Assembly (NCBI GenBank): GCA_905369775.1
Contig: CAJPJR010000004.1
Span: 1-64,000 of the forward strand
Length of the DNA: 64,000 nt
Reading direction: 5' to 3'
Source: Prevotellaceae bacterium UBA1746
GTDB lineage: Bacteria > Bacteroidota > Bacteroidia > Bacteroidales > Bacteroidaceae
In this document: in pieces, positions 32,058 through 40,881 of the stretch
Layout: the number at the start of each line of letters is the position of its first letter
Position numbering within the stretch: position 1 is the first letter of the stretch
Made by a program: the position numbers and the translations under genes
Notes under the pieces: model-generated
Database searches by the model: none
What the model was told of the DNA's origin: nothing
Seen by the model: only the letters and a program-made list of their open reading frames with translations

Positions 32058-35000
32058 TTAGAACGAGAATCGAAGAGACATTTCCACACTGCGGGCAAAC
32101 GGGTAATCCAAACCACGTTCGCGCTTGATGCTGCTCAAGTAGAAGAGATCGTTGGTGAGCAGTTCGAGGCGCAGACGAGAAAGGCCCAGGCTGCGAATCT
32201 GCCAGGTGTTGAACTCATAAGCCACCGAGAGGCTTTGCAGGGTGAGATAGTTGTTTACGCCGACGAAGCGACTCGTTTGGTTCGGCGTGCCCGTGAAGGC
32301 GATGTCGCGATACTTCACGTAGTTGCCCGGCTGCTTCCAACGGTCGTCGAACACGCGGCGATCGGCGTTATATTTCGGGTTGGCACCCTCCACACGCGTC
32401 ACGAGCGTCTGGTTGTAGGTCACGCCGCCCAGAGAATAGGCAAACGAAGCCGAAGCCGACCACTGTTTCCAAGTCAGGTAGGTGCTGATGCTTCCCTGAG
32501 CCCAGGGCGTTTGGTCGCCGAACTTCACTTTGTCGCGTGCATCGTAGACAAAGGTGTACGTGCCGTCGCGCTTGATATAGATTTCCTGGCCAGTTGCCGG
32601 ATCGATACCCGCAGAGGGCACCACTTTCAGGTCGGTGAGCGAACCGCCTTCCTCATATATAGGCAAAGGCTTCACGCCCGTCGAGTCGCGGTTCACGAGA
32701 TTCTGGGCTTGCAGCGCATTACTGATGCGTTTGATGCGGCCTTTGTTGTAGGCATACGTCAAAGACCAGCTCCATTGGAGGTCCTTCGTTTGGATCGGCA
32801 CGAAGCGCGTGCGCAGCTCGATACCCTTGTTCTCGATGGCGCCGAGGTTCTCGCGCGCCGTCGTGATACCCACCGAAGGTGCCTTCGTTACGTTCACGAG
32901 CAGGTCGTCGGTGTTCTTGATGTAGGCGTCGAAACTCAAATCGAGGCGGCCTTTCAGCATCGTCAGGTCGATACCCACGTTGCTACTCAGCGTGCGTTCC
33001 CAGCGCAGGTCGGGGTTACCGATCGTTTTGGGGATGGCGCCGATGCCCTTGCCGTAGTTCAGACCCGAAGAGTAGTTGTAGGACGTCATGGCCTGGTAGG
33101 GCTGGAACGAAATGTTACCCAAATAACCTACGCTCGCGCGAAGTTTGAGCAGAGACACCCCGCGGCCTTTCATAAACTCCTCGTTGTGCAGGTTCCAACC
33201 GCCACCCACACTCCAGAACGGGGCGAAGCGCGTGTTCTTACCGAACTTCGAAGAACCTTCGTAGCGGTAGATCAAATCCAGGAAGTACTTATTGTCCCAC
33301 ATCGTGTTGGCGTTCACGAAGAAGCCCACGTTGTGATAGATGTTGTCCTGCCCGCCGGGTTTGTCCGTGGGATATTGTGCGGCAAAAGCCGGGTGAGAGA
33401 GATCGGGAGAGTAGTAGCCGATGGAGCGATAAGACGTGTTGTCGCCGTTGTAGCTCTCGATCGTCGTACCGCCCGTCACCGTGGTGTAGAGCTTTTCGAA
33501 GAAGTTGCGGTTGTAGCTCAGCATGAGTTTGCCCGAGTAGCGGGTGAGCTTGCTGTGCCCTTCCGTCAGTTCGCCGCGTTGCGCGAGGTCGCGCTTCGTC
33601 AGCTCCGAGTAGGAGAGCGGAGAAACGAACACATTGCTGCCGTTCAGCTCTTTGGTGAACGAGAAGTCACCGTTCAGGCGCAGATCTTTGCGAATCCACA
33701 CCTGCAGGCTCGTGGTGTTGAGCAGGCTGAAGTTGTTGCTCTTGTTGAAATTGCCCGCCTGCGCTTCGTAGAGCGGGTTGTTGATGTTGCCCGTGAGGCT
33801 ACGACGCAGCGAACCGTCCGATTCGTAGGGCGATTCATAGGGGTTCATGCTCGTGTAGTCCGAGAAACTGCCGTAAGGCGACTCGGCCGAGTTGACCAGC
33901 ATGAGGGTCGTATTATTATTGATGGTGTAAACCCCCGCCTTGTTGTACGAGAGTTTGAAGAAGAGCGAGAGGCGGTCGCGCTTAGAGCCCTTCATCACAC
34001 CGTCGTCCGTGGCGTAACGCACACCGAGGTTGTAGCGCGTGTATTCGTCACCGCCACCGTCGATGCTCAAGCTGTGGCTCTGCGAGAAACCGTTGCGAAG
34101 GGGCTTGGCCATCCAGTCGGTGTTCACACCGCTGCGCACCAGACGAGCGATGCGCTCGTACTCCTTGTCCATCAAATATTGGTTCTCCAGGTTGCCCTCT
34201 GCCGTGTAAACGCCGGCCAGACGCTCGTATTCCAGCTTCTGGGCCGCGTTGAGCAGATGGTAGTCGCTCAGATCGGGCATGCTCAGGCGGTAGGTGCCGC
34301 TATAGTTGAGGCGCAACCGACCGCCCTTCATGGCTTTGGTCGTGATCACCACAACACCCGCCGAAGCCTTCGAACCGTAGAGGGCCGAAGCCGAGGCGTC
34401 TTTGAGCACCGTCACCGTCTCGATGTCGTTCATGTCCATGTCGTAGACGTAGTCGGCGCTCACTTCTGAGCCGTCCACTACGAAGAGCGGCATGTTGGCC
34501 GAGCCGTCGAACGTGGCACGGCCGCGAATGTTGAGTTCGGGCTTCTTGTTGGGGTTGGAGCCCGCCAGGTTGTTTTCCGGAATCACCAGACCCGGCACGA
34601 AGCTCTGCAAGCTTTCGAGCACATTCTTCGTGCCCACCGAAAGGAGCTGCTCTTTTTTCACCGTCGTTTCCGAACCGGTGAAGCTGCTCTTCGCTTTGTT
34701 CACGAAACCCGTCACCACCACTTCGCCCAGCGCCGTGTTGTCTTCCGAGAGCGGGATCGTGGTCGTGTTGCCCGGGAATACCGTCACGATTTGCGACACA
34801 TAGCCGATGCTGCTGCACGTGATGATTTCGCGTTTGTTTTTGGAGACGATCTTGAATTCGCCGTTTTCGTCAGAATAGTAGACGCCTTTCTGGCCTTTCA
34901 CCTTGATGGTGACGCCCGAAAGCCCCTGGCCGCTGGCGTCGACGATGCGACCTTTGATGACGTTGCCGTCTTCTACTTGGTCTTGGACGACAAGCGTGGG

Positions 35001-35084
35001 TGCAGGAGCCGAAGCTTGGGCGGCGAGAGCGGTCATGCTCGCGCCGGCAATCAGCGTGCAGAGTGGAATTAGGACTAACCTCAT
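32058..35084 (-). CDS. SusC/RagA family TonB-linked outer-membrane protein
   Basis: This 1008-residue protein has a signal peptide (LAAQ), then a carboxypeptidase-like domain (GRIVDASGQGLSGVTIKVKG, residues about 44-63). The SusC-specific plug follows, with GEVVVTGF, the LQSFVPGLVIPENNLAGSNP stretch and ASALYGSKASAGVVVITTK. A long beta-barrel ends in MSLRFSF with terminal Phe. It imports its ligand across the outer membrane with energy from TonB-ExbBD. It is the first gene of the six-gene leftward operon and has a canonical promoter with a leader of about 230 bases. Confidence 0.95.
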   Translation of the reverse strand: MRLVLIPLCTLIAGASMTALAAQASAPAPTLVVQDQVEDGNVIKGRIVDASGQGLSGVTIKVKGQKGVYYSDENGEFKIVSKNKREIITCSSIGYVSQIVTVFPGNTTTIPLSEDNTALGEVVVTGFVNKAKSSFTGSETTVKKEQLLSVGTKNVLESLQSFVPGLVIPENNLAGSNPNKKPELNIRGRATFDGSANMPLFVVDGSEVSADYVYDMDMNDIETVTVLKDASASALYGSKASAGVVVITTKAMKGGRLRLNYSGTYRLSMPDLSDYHLLNAAQKLEYERLAGVYTAEGNLENQYLMDKEYERIARLVRSGVNTDWMAKPLRNGFSQSHSLSIDGGGDEYTRYNLGVRYATDDGVMKGSKRDRLSLFFKLSYNKAGVYTINNNTTLMLVNSAESPYGSFSDYTSMNPYESPYESDGSLRRSLTGNINNPLYEAQAGNFNKSNNFSLLNTTSLQVWIRKDLRLNGDFSFTKELNGSNVFVSPLSYSELTKRDLAQRGELTEGHSKLTRYSGKLMLSYNRNFFEKLYTTVTGGTTIESYNGDNTSYRSIGYYSPDLSHPAFAAQYPTDKPGGQDNIYHNVGFFVNANTMWDNKYFLDLIYRYEGSSKFGKNTRFAPFWSVGGGWNLHNEEFMKGRGVSLLKLRASVGYLGNISFQPYQAMTSYNYSSGLNYGKGIGAIPKTIGNPDLRWERTLSSNVGIDLTMLKGRLDLSFDAYIKNTDDLLVNVTKAPSVGITTARENLGAIENKGIELRTRFVPIQTKDLQWSWSLTYAYNKGRIKRISNALQAQNLVNRDSTGVKPLPIYEEGGSLTDLKVVPSAGIDPATGQEIYIKRDGTYTFVYDARDKVKFGDQTPWAQGSISTYLTWKQWSASASFAYSLGGVTYNQTLVTRVEGANPKYNADRRVFDDRWKQPGNYVKYRDIAFTGTPNQTSRFVGVNNYLTLQSLSVAYEFNTWQIRSLGLSRLRLELLTNDLFYLSSIKRERGLDYPFARSVEMSLRFSF

Positions 35085-35317
35085 GTGCTTGTTCTATATG
35101 GGGTGATGGGGAAAATGGGACAATTCGCCGAAAGAATAGGGGCGTTTGAGCCGCGCTCGCCGTTGCGTTGCGGCAAGGCGGCGAACCTGTCCTGTCGTGC
35201 GAATGTGTTGCGTTTAGTTCTGCCTATGGCGGTCGGGGATTCGGCGCATGAAGAACCGAAGTCTGCCCGCCGATGAGTGCACATCGTGGGCTCTGCCAAC
35301 GGAGAACGATATGCGTT
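35085..35317 (-). promoter_or_regulatory. long leader of the SusCD-protease operon
   Basis: From the inferred start near 35317 to the susC ATG the leader is about 230 bases, longer than for most genes here. I could not identify a known riboswitch. It may hold cis-regulation or an antisense RNA site of the kind known at other SusC loci; this is inference only. Confidence 0.35.
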
Positions 35318-35323
35318 ATTTTG

Positions 35324-35354
35324 CAAATATAGAATATCTCGGTTGCTTCTCAAA
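35324..35354 (-). promoter_or_regulatory. canonical promoter of the SusCD-protease operon
   Basis: On the minus strand TTTG (35354-35351), 19 bases, TATATTTG (35331-35324). This is a near-perfect Bacteroides promoter and the only strong one in front of susC. Confidence 0.75.
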
Positions 35355-35588
35355 GACTGAGCGCCCTTTTTTGCCCCGCAAAGCGCCAAAAAAGTGGGTT
35401 TTGTCGCTCATTGTCGCATAAAACTTTCGTTTTGCTACTCGTGTCGTGCATTTTTTGCGCTCTTTGCCGTTTCTTCGCTCGGGGAGCCGGGGACGGACTT
35501 GTCGTTTTCGATGTTACGCGCGCTCGTTTTCTCCTGGTGCGCGGGGCGCGGCGGGGCATTGGAGGCGGTGGGCTTGCCGTTCGGGGCG
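35355..35588. other. non-coding gap, nothing recognised
   Basis: Between the susC promoter and the hairpin behind the sigma-factor gene. Short ORFs on the plus strand lack family resemblance. Confidence 0.45.
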
Positions 35589-35638
35589 AAAAGTGAGCGG
35601 CACCGTGCCTTCTCGAGAGGAGAAAGCGCGGTGCCGCT
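35589..35638 (-). terminator. terminator behind the primary sigma factor gene
   Basis: AGCGGCACCG (35596-35605) pairs with CGGTGCCGCT (35629-35638); an inner TTCTC/GAGAA pairing extends it. On the minus strand the stem is followed by CACTTTTCG. Confidence 0.65.
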
Positions 35639-35695
35639 TCGTGGGTGGGGCTTGGGCTGCGGGGCGCTGCCGAAAGGGCGCGCGGTGCCGCCGGA

Positions 35696-36556
35696 TCAGC
35701 CGAGATATTTGAGCAGAATGCTCATGTTGGCCTCCTCGCGCAGGCGGCGCAAGGCGCGTTCTTTAATTTGACGCACGCGCTCTCGCGTGAGACCCAGGTT
35801 GGTGGCCACTTCTTCGGCCGTCATTTCCGTGCGACCGATGCCGAAAAGCATTTTCACCACCAGGCGTTCGCGTTCCGAAAGCACCTGCAGGGCGGTGTCG
35901 ATGTCCGTGGCCAGCGATTCGCGCTCCATCGAATTGTCGGTGCCCGGCGCTGAATCGTCTGTCATGATGTCGATCATCGAGTTCGTCTCGTCGTCTTGGA
36001 ACGGAGCGTCCACACTTACCTTCTTGCCGCCGGCGTTGAGGCTGTCTTTGATGCGATCGAGATCGGTGTCGAGCAGTTCGGCGAGTTCTTCGGCCGAGGG
36101 GCGACGTTGAAACTTCTGTTCAAATTCCGTGCTGGCGCGACTGATCTTGGCTTGCAGGCCCACTTGGTTGAGCGGCATGCGCACAATGCGACTTTGCTCG
36201 CTGATGGCTTGCAAGATGCTCTGCCGAATCCACCACACGGCGTAGGAGATGAATTTGAAACCGCGCGTTTCGTCAAATTTCTGAGCCGCTTTCATCAGGC
36301 CGATGTTGCCCTCGTCGATCAGGTCGTTGAGCGACATGCCTTGATTCTGGTACTGTTTGGCCACCGAAACCACAAAGCGCAAATTGGCTTCCACCAGGCG
36401 TTTGAGCGCGGCCTCGTCGCCGTGTCGAATGCGTTGGGCCAGTTCTACCTCCTCGTCCATCGAGAGCAGTTCGAGACGCCCGATTTCGGTGAGATACTTG
36501 TCGATTGCGGCATCGCCGCGGTTGGTGATGCCTTGTTGAATCTTTAGTTGACGCAT
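35696..36556 (-). CDS. rpoD: primary RNA polymerase sigma factor, sigma-70 family, short Bacteroidota form
   Basis: This 286-residue protein is the housekeeping sigma factor type of Bacteroidota, which lacks the long region 1 of E. coli RpoD. Region 1.2 is AIDKYLTEIGRLELLSMDEE. Region 2 holds ANLRFVVSVAKQYQNQGMSL, NDLIDEGNIGLMKAAQKFDE and FISYAVWWIRQSILQAI. Region 3 holds RMPLNQVGLQ. Region 4 holds LSERERLVVKMLFGIG and the HTH TAEEVATNLGLTRERVRQIK. It should recognise the TTTG/TAnnTTTG promoters seen throughout the window, including its own at 36612-36643. It stands as a single-gene unit. Confidence 0.95.
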   Translation of the reverse strand: MRQLKIQQGITNRGDAAIDKYLTEIGRLELLSMDEEVELAQRIRHGDEAALKRLVEANLRFVVSVAKQYQNQGMSLNDLIDEGNIGLMKAAQKFDETRGFKFISYAVWWIRQSILQAISEQSRIVRMPLNQVGLQAKISRASTEFEQKFQRRPSAEELAELLDTDLDRIKDSLNAGGKKVSVDAPFQDDETNSMIDIMTDDSAPGTDNSMERESLATDIDTALQVLSERERLVVKMLFGIGRTEMTAEEVATNLGLTRERVRQIKERALRRLREEANMSILLKYLG

Positions 36557-36611
36557 GATTTCCTTTGAACTAAACGCTGTTACCGTTGAGATACACTTCG
36601 CAACGGATAGG

Positions 36612-36643
36612 CAAAGATACGATTTTCTGCCGACTTTTCCAAA
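36612..36643 (-). promoter_or_regulatory. canonical promoter of the sigma factor gene
   Basis: On the minus strand TTTG (36643-36640), exactly 20 bases, TATCTTTG (36619-36612). The leader to the ATG at 36556 is about 50 bases. Confidence 0.75.
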
Positions 36644-36724
36644 TAAATCGGGGGCTTTCTGCCGATAGCTCCCGTGTTTTGGCAGAAAGGCCCCTTGTTT
36701 TGGGCAAAAGGCGGGAATTTTCGA
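36644..36724. repeat. intergenic G/C-tract repeat cluster, locus 4
   Basis: Four half-units abut the sigma-factor promoter: a left unit (AATCGGGGGCTTTCTG), two right units (CCGATAGCTCCCGTGTTTTG at 36662 and CAGAAAGGCCCCTTGTTTTG at 36683) and a further left-type unit (GGCGGGAATTTTCG near 36710). The first can pair with the third, with one bulge. Confidence 0.55.
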
Positions 36725-36808
36725 CGCACCCTTTCGTGAGGGGCGAAAAAAATCCCCCGCGCCGAAGGGGCAACGGGGGAGGAGGGGCGAACTGTTCGCG
36801 AGCGGAGG

Positions 36809-39178
36809 TCATTTGCCTTCGAGGGCGAGGCGAATGCGCCGCGAGAGATCGGCGTAGTGCGCGCGGGTGCCGGCGTCGGCACTGCGGGCGGCGTCGAGGC
36901 GCGTGCGCAGTTTCGTGAGCAAAGCCGTCACGTAGGCGTGACCGTCGCCCGAGGCGTCGCTTTTGTAGGCGGCAATCAGGTTGTTCACCGCCCGAAGTTG
37001 CACATACATGCGCCAGGCGCTGAGCCGTGCGCCGCTTTGCGTCTCGCGGAAGAGGGTGCGCGCCAGGTCGTCGGCATAGGTCGTCGGAGAGTAGGCGCGG
37101 GCGGCGGGTTGTTGCGCGGCGTTGGCGGCCAAGCGGTCGAACATCGTGCTCGAAGTGAGGTAGTCTACGGCTGAGGCGACCGTGGGACGCACGCGGAGTT
37201 GGGGCATCCCGATGCGCGCACCGTAGCTCGGTGAGGTGAGCCAGGTGGGTTCGGTCAGCACGTTGCGGTCCAACCACGAGAGGGCGCGCTGTTGACGTTC
37301 GCGCGTGTCGTAGCTGTACACGTCGCCCGCTTGTTCCACGCTTTTCACCACACTTTTCACTCCGCCGATCTGGCGGCACACGTGGCCCACGTAGCGGCGA
37401 TACTGACTCACGGCGGCTTCGTAGCCGCGCACGAGGTTATCGCCCAGGTTACCCGACTCGTAGGTCCATTCGGGGAGCGATTTCACCACGCGGCGCAGAT
37501 TGAGCAGACCGTAGTCGGAAGCCTTCATCACGTCGTCGCTGAGGTCTTCGGTCAGGGCGTAGGGGTTGTTGTCCCGACCCTCGCCGCCGAACCACAAACG
37601 CGGGTTGTTCGTGATCGTGGCCACCGTGAGGCGGTTGAGCGTGTCGCGCTCTTCGCGTTCATTCTTCGCGTCGGGATAGTAAGTGTAGCCCCAACGGATG
37701 GCCCATTCGTCGTAATCGTTCACGCGCGGGAAGATACCGGCTTCGCCGATGTGGTCTTCGGGTTGCGCCACGTAGTTGAAACGTGCATAGTCCATGATCG
37801 ACGAGGTGTGACCGTGCTGTTCCACCCACGCTTTGTCGCGCAGTTTTTCGACCGGCGTGGCGCTGCTGGCGCCCATGTTGTGGCGAAGGCCGAGGGTGTG
37901 CCCGACTTCGTGCGAAGAGACGAAGCGAATGAGCTGTCCCATGAGTTCTTCGTCAAATTCCGGCTTGCGAGCGCGCGGATCGAGGGGGCCGACTTGCGTT
38001 TGGTACCAGTCGTGCAGCAGTTCCATCACGTTGTGATACCAACCGATGTGGCTTTCGATGATCTCACCCGAACGCGGGTCGTGCACATTGGGGCCGTAGG
38101 CGTTGGGGATGGGTGAGGCGAGGTAGCGAATCACCGAGAAACGCGCGTCTTCAAGGCTCATCGTCGAGTCGTTCTCCGGCCATTCGCGCGCCTGGATGGC
38201 GTTTTTGAAACCGGCCTTCTCGAAGGCTTTTTGCCAATCCTCCACCCCGAGAATGAGATACTTTCGCCATTGTTTCGGCGTGGCGGGATCGATGTAGTAG
38301 ACGATGGGTTTCTTGGGCTCAACCAGTTCGCCGCGGCGATATTTGTCCATGTCTTCGGCGCGGGGCTCCAGGCGCCAGCGCGCAATCACCTGCCGAGGCT
38401 TCACACGTTGCTGATGGTCGGCATATTCCACGAACGACTCGGTGAAATAACCCACGCGCGGATCGAAAGTGCGGCTCCGCATCGGCACGCGCGGCAGGAG
38501 TACGAAAGAGGTGTTGAGTTTCAGTGTCACCACTCCCGTTTCGGCACCGGCGGGCAGCGAGTTGCCGGGCTTCGAGAGGAAGGTTTTCACGGTCGTCACC
38601 TCGGTGTTGATGGGAAAGGTGCGGAGGGTGTCCACATAGGAGAGCTCGGGTTTGAAATTGCCGAGGCCGAAACGCGTTTTGCTGTCGGTCGAAAGGCTCA
38701 AACCCGGGGTGTCGCCTCTGAACAGTTCGGTGGCTTTCACCGTGTAGTGGCGGCCGTCGCTGCCGCGGTTCTCGATTTTCAGGGCGGCGATGATGGGATT
38801 TTCGGAGCTGGCCTCCACGGCGCGCCAAATGGCTTGCGTGCTGTCGGCGGATGTCTCGTGCATCTGGGCGCGGAGCAGGAGCTTGTCGCCCTTGCGTTCC
38901 CACGTCATCACTTGGCGGTTGGCGAGTTCACCGCCGTACACCCCCGCGCCGGCGGGAGTGGCCACGTAGCGCGTGGTGACCAGTAGGGGGCGTCCGAGCA
39001 AAGAGTCGGGCACCACGACAAACCAATCGTCTTTTTCGTGGCTCACGCCGAAGAGACCCGGGCGCACCGGGGCTTTTTTCTCTGCGACGGCGGGAGTCTT
39101 TTCGTCTTTCTTCTTGCCGGCCATCGCGGGTTGCGCGAGAAGGGCGGCGGCAAGGGGGAGGAGTAGATATTTGTGCAT
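36809..39178 (-). CDS. zinc-dependent metalloprotease, DUF5117/DUF5118 type (paralogue C)
   Basis: This 789-residue protein is a third member of the metalloprotease family seen at 22873-28188, but more diverged and about 100 residues shorter. It has a signal peptide (QPAMAG), a Lys-rich linker with KKDEK, and the zinc motif HEVGHTLGLRH (residues 423-433; Glu424 catalytic) followed by NMGAS and SIMDYARFNYVAQP. It stands outside the SusC/SusD operon, with the sigma factor gene behind it and a DUF6359-like gene in front. It is probably an exported peptidase whose expression is separate from the other two. Confidence 0.88.
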   Translation of the reverse strand: MHKYLLLPLAAALLAQPAMAGKKKDEKTPAVAEKKAPVRPGLFGVSHEKDDWFVVVPDSLLGRPLLVTTRYVATPAGAGVYGGELANRQVMTWERKGDKLLLRAQMHETSADSTQAIWRAVEASSENPIIAALKIENRGSDGRHYTVKATELFRGDTPGLSLSTDSKTRFGLGNFKPELSYVDTLRTFPINTEVTTVKTFLSKPGNSLPAGAETGVVTLKLNTSFVLLPRVPMRSRTFDPRVGYFTESFVEYADHQQRVKPRQVIARWRLEPRAEDMDKYRRGELVEPKKPIVYYIDPATPKQWRKYLILGVEDWQKAFEKAGFKNAIQAREWPENDSTMSLEDARFSVIRYLASPIPNAYGPNVHDPRSGEIIESHIGWYHNVMELLHDWYQTQVGPLDPRARKPEFDEELMGQLIRFVSSHEVGHTLGLRHNMGASSATPVEKLRDKAWVEQHGHTSSIMDYARFNYVAQPEDHIGEAGIFPRVNDYDEWAIRWGYTYYPDAKNEREERDTLNRLTVATITNNPRLWFGGEGRDNNPYALTEDLSDDVMKASDYGLLNLRRVVKSLPEWTYESGNLGDNLVRGYEAAVSQYRRYVGHVCRQIGGVKSVVKSVEQAGDVYSYDTRERQQRALSWLDRNVLTEPTWLTSPSYGARIGMPQLRVRPTVASAVDYLTSSTMFDRLAANAAQQPAARAYSPTTYADDLARTLFRETQSGARLSAWRMYVQLRAVNNLIAAYKSDASGDGHAYVTALLTKLRTRLDAARSADAGTRAHYADLSRRIRLALEGK

Positions 39179-39213
39179 GTTGGAAATGGAATAGTGGCGG
39201 GGGAGGGGCAAAA

Positions 39214-39258
39214 CACGCCACCCGAGATGTGACACACGGAGGGTGGGCACATCTCGGG
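39214..39258 (-). terminator. terminator behind the DUF6359-like gene
   Basis: CCCGAGATGTG (39221-39231) pairs perfectly with CACATCTCGGG (39248-39258). On the minus strand a GTTTTG run follows about 7 bases after the stem. It separates paralogue C from the gene upstream. Confidence 0.65.
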
Positions 39259-39325
39259 CGGAGGTGTAAAAGGAGGCGTCCTGGCGAACGACGTCGCGGC
39301 GGGAACTACCGAAATGAAGGGGCGA

Positions 39326-40354
39326 TCAGCGCACGAAAACCTTGCGGCCGCCCACTACATAAAGGCCTTGCGGAAGACCTGCCGTGGAGGTGCCGTCGGC
39401 CACCTTGCGGCCGCTCAGATCGTAGACGCCGAGGCGTGCGGCGGCGGGGCGCATTTTCGGCGCGAAGAGGCCCGTTACTTTTTTCTCAGTCCAGGGCAGG
39501 AACGTGCGGTCGGCTTTGTCGCCCAGCAAGGTCTGCACTTTCGCTTCTTCGAGCGAGGCATACACGTCGGTTGTGTGGGGCAAATTCACCGTTTGGCCCC
39601 CGTTGTCGCCCAAACGCAGGCCGGCGGCGCCCGAAACGTTCTCCCATTTGAAGAGTTGTTCCCCGGGAAGCGCCATTGTCTCCCCGGCGGTGCCGGTGCG
39701 CAGCACGTTTCCGTCTTCGGGCGTGCTACCTTTGGCCAAAGTCAGGGTCACATCATACGTGCCCGGCGTGCCGCCGAAGATATAACCCATGCTGGAGCCC
39801 GTGATCACGGAGTCGGCGACGGGATAAACGTGGTAAACGAAATCGCTCGCGGCGTCTTCGCTCAGCGAGGCCGTGGCGTAGGCCAGTTTGCCGGGATTTT
39901 CCACGCGGAAATTGCAGTCTAAGCCGAAACCGCCCAGTTGATTCTCACCGACGGTGAGCGAAAATGCGCCCGAAATCTCCTCGGCGGCGTAATAATACAC
40001 GCCTTCCGACTCGCTGATGTGCACTTTGGCCACGTAGTTCTCGCGTTGCGGCGCATTCAAGAGGGCGAGCACCATGGCATTGGCGTCGAGCGTCATGCGA
40101 TAGACGGGGCCGGAGAGGATAATGTTGTAGTCTTCGGCCGGTTCCTCCTGGGGTTGCGAGGGATTGGTGCCGTAGCCGATGAAATCGCCCTTCACATATA
40201 CCACCGTATCCTTGGCTTGGTAGAGAGACTCGGTGACGCTCAGCAATTCGTCGGTGGTGTAAGGAGATTTTTTTGTGCCATCGCCGGCGAAAGCGGCGGT
40301 GAAGGTGCCCAAGCTCAGCGCGAGGGCGAAAAGAGTACGGGTAAAATGCTGCAT
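39326..40354 (-). CDS. secreted DUF6359-like protein with C-terminal sorting tail
   Basis: This 342-residue protein has a signal peptide (residues about 1-24, TAAFA). The first mature domain starts DGTKKSPYTTDELLSVTESL and resembles the OB-fold-like DUF6359 domain of Prevotella-type proteins. An unassigned strand-rich region follows. The last 30 residues, with LGVYDLSGRKVADG and ending GGRKVFVR, match the type IX-type C-terminal tail. It is probably exported to the cell surface. It has its own promoter and terminator. No enzymatic motif is visible. Confidence 0.72.
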   Translation of the reverse strand: MQHFTRTLFALALSLGTFTAAFAGDGTKKSPYTTDELLSVTESLYQAKDTVVYVKGDFIGYGTNPSQPQEEPAEDYNIILSGPVYRMTLDANAMVLALLNAPQRENYVAKVHISESEGVYYYAAEEISGAFSLTVGENQLGGFGLDCNFRVENPGKLAYATASLSEDAASDFVYHVYPVADSVITGSSMGYIFGGTPGTYDVTLTLAKGSTPEDGNVLRTGTAGETMALPGEQLFKWENVSGAAGLRLGDNGGQTVNLPHTTDVYASLEEAKVQTLLGDKADRTFLPWTEKKVTGLFAPKMRPAAARLGVYDLSGRKVADGTSTAGLPQGLYVVGGRKVFVR

Positions 40355-40488
40355 AAGCGGTGAGGATTGAAAGTGAATATCGGTGCCGAAGAATGGAAAG
40401 ACGTGGGCTAAACGCTGACAATTGGGATGTTTTCGGCGCGTTGTCCTTTCGTTTGTAGCGAAAAACGAGGCTTTTGTCTTACCATTGG

Positions 40489-40520
40489 CAAAATTACCTT
40501 TTTCAATCCGAGCTGCCAAC
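40489..40520 (-). promoter_or_regulatory. promoter of the DUF6359-like gene
   Basis: On the minus strand GTTG (40520-40517), 20 bases, TAATTTTG (40496-40489). The implied leader is about 130 bases. Confidence 0.5.
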
Positions 40521-40683
40521 TTTTGTGAGGGATATTTCTCGAAAAATTGCGCTCTGCTCACTGAAATGCAGGGTACACTCGACACAAACGCACGATTGAG
40601 GGCGCGGAGCTTGCGGAATGTAAACCTTTGTCGTGCGTGCTTTGTGGGGCGATGCGGGGGCATCGACGCGAAGGCGCGCACTC

Positions 40684-40716
40684 ATTATATATATAAGGCG
40701 TTGTTCTTATATATAA
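40684..40716. repeat. AT-rich inverted repeat
   Basis: TTATATATAAG-type left arm and CTTATATATAA right arm (40706-40716) flank a short GCGTTGTT loop. This is a striking A/T island in a GC-rich region. Confidence 0.6.
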
Positions 40717-40727
40717 AGCGTCGTTTC

Positions 40728-40745
40728 GCCGGCCAAACGGCCGGC
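40728..40745. repeat. GC-rich inverted repeat
   Basis: GCCGGCC and GGCCGGC flank the loop AAAC, a perfect 7-bp stem 11 bases after the AT-rich one. There is no T run, so it is not a typical terminator. Confidence 0.55.
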
Positions 40746-40881
40746 GCGCTGCCTGTCGCTGCGGCGTTGGCGCTCGTCGACGGGAGGGCGCGGTCAGCGG
40801 AAGGGGGCTGAGGAGCCCGTCGCGGAACGAATCGGTGCCGCACACCCCGTTGGCGAACGAAAGCGGGAGCGGGCGTGCCGA

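Larger units (their letters stand above)
40521..40881. other. non-coding gap with paired AT-rich and GC-rich palindromes
   Basis: Between the DUF6359-like promoter and the CvfB-like stop. It holds no gene, but contains an AT-only inverted repeat (40684-40716) followed at once by a perfect GC-rich one (40728-40745). Confidence 0.5.
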
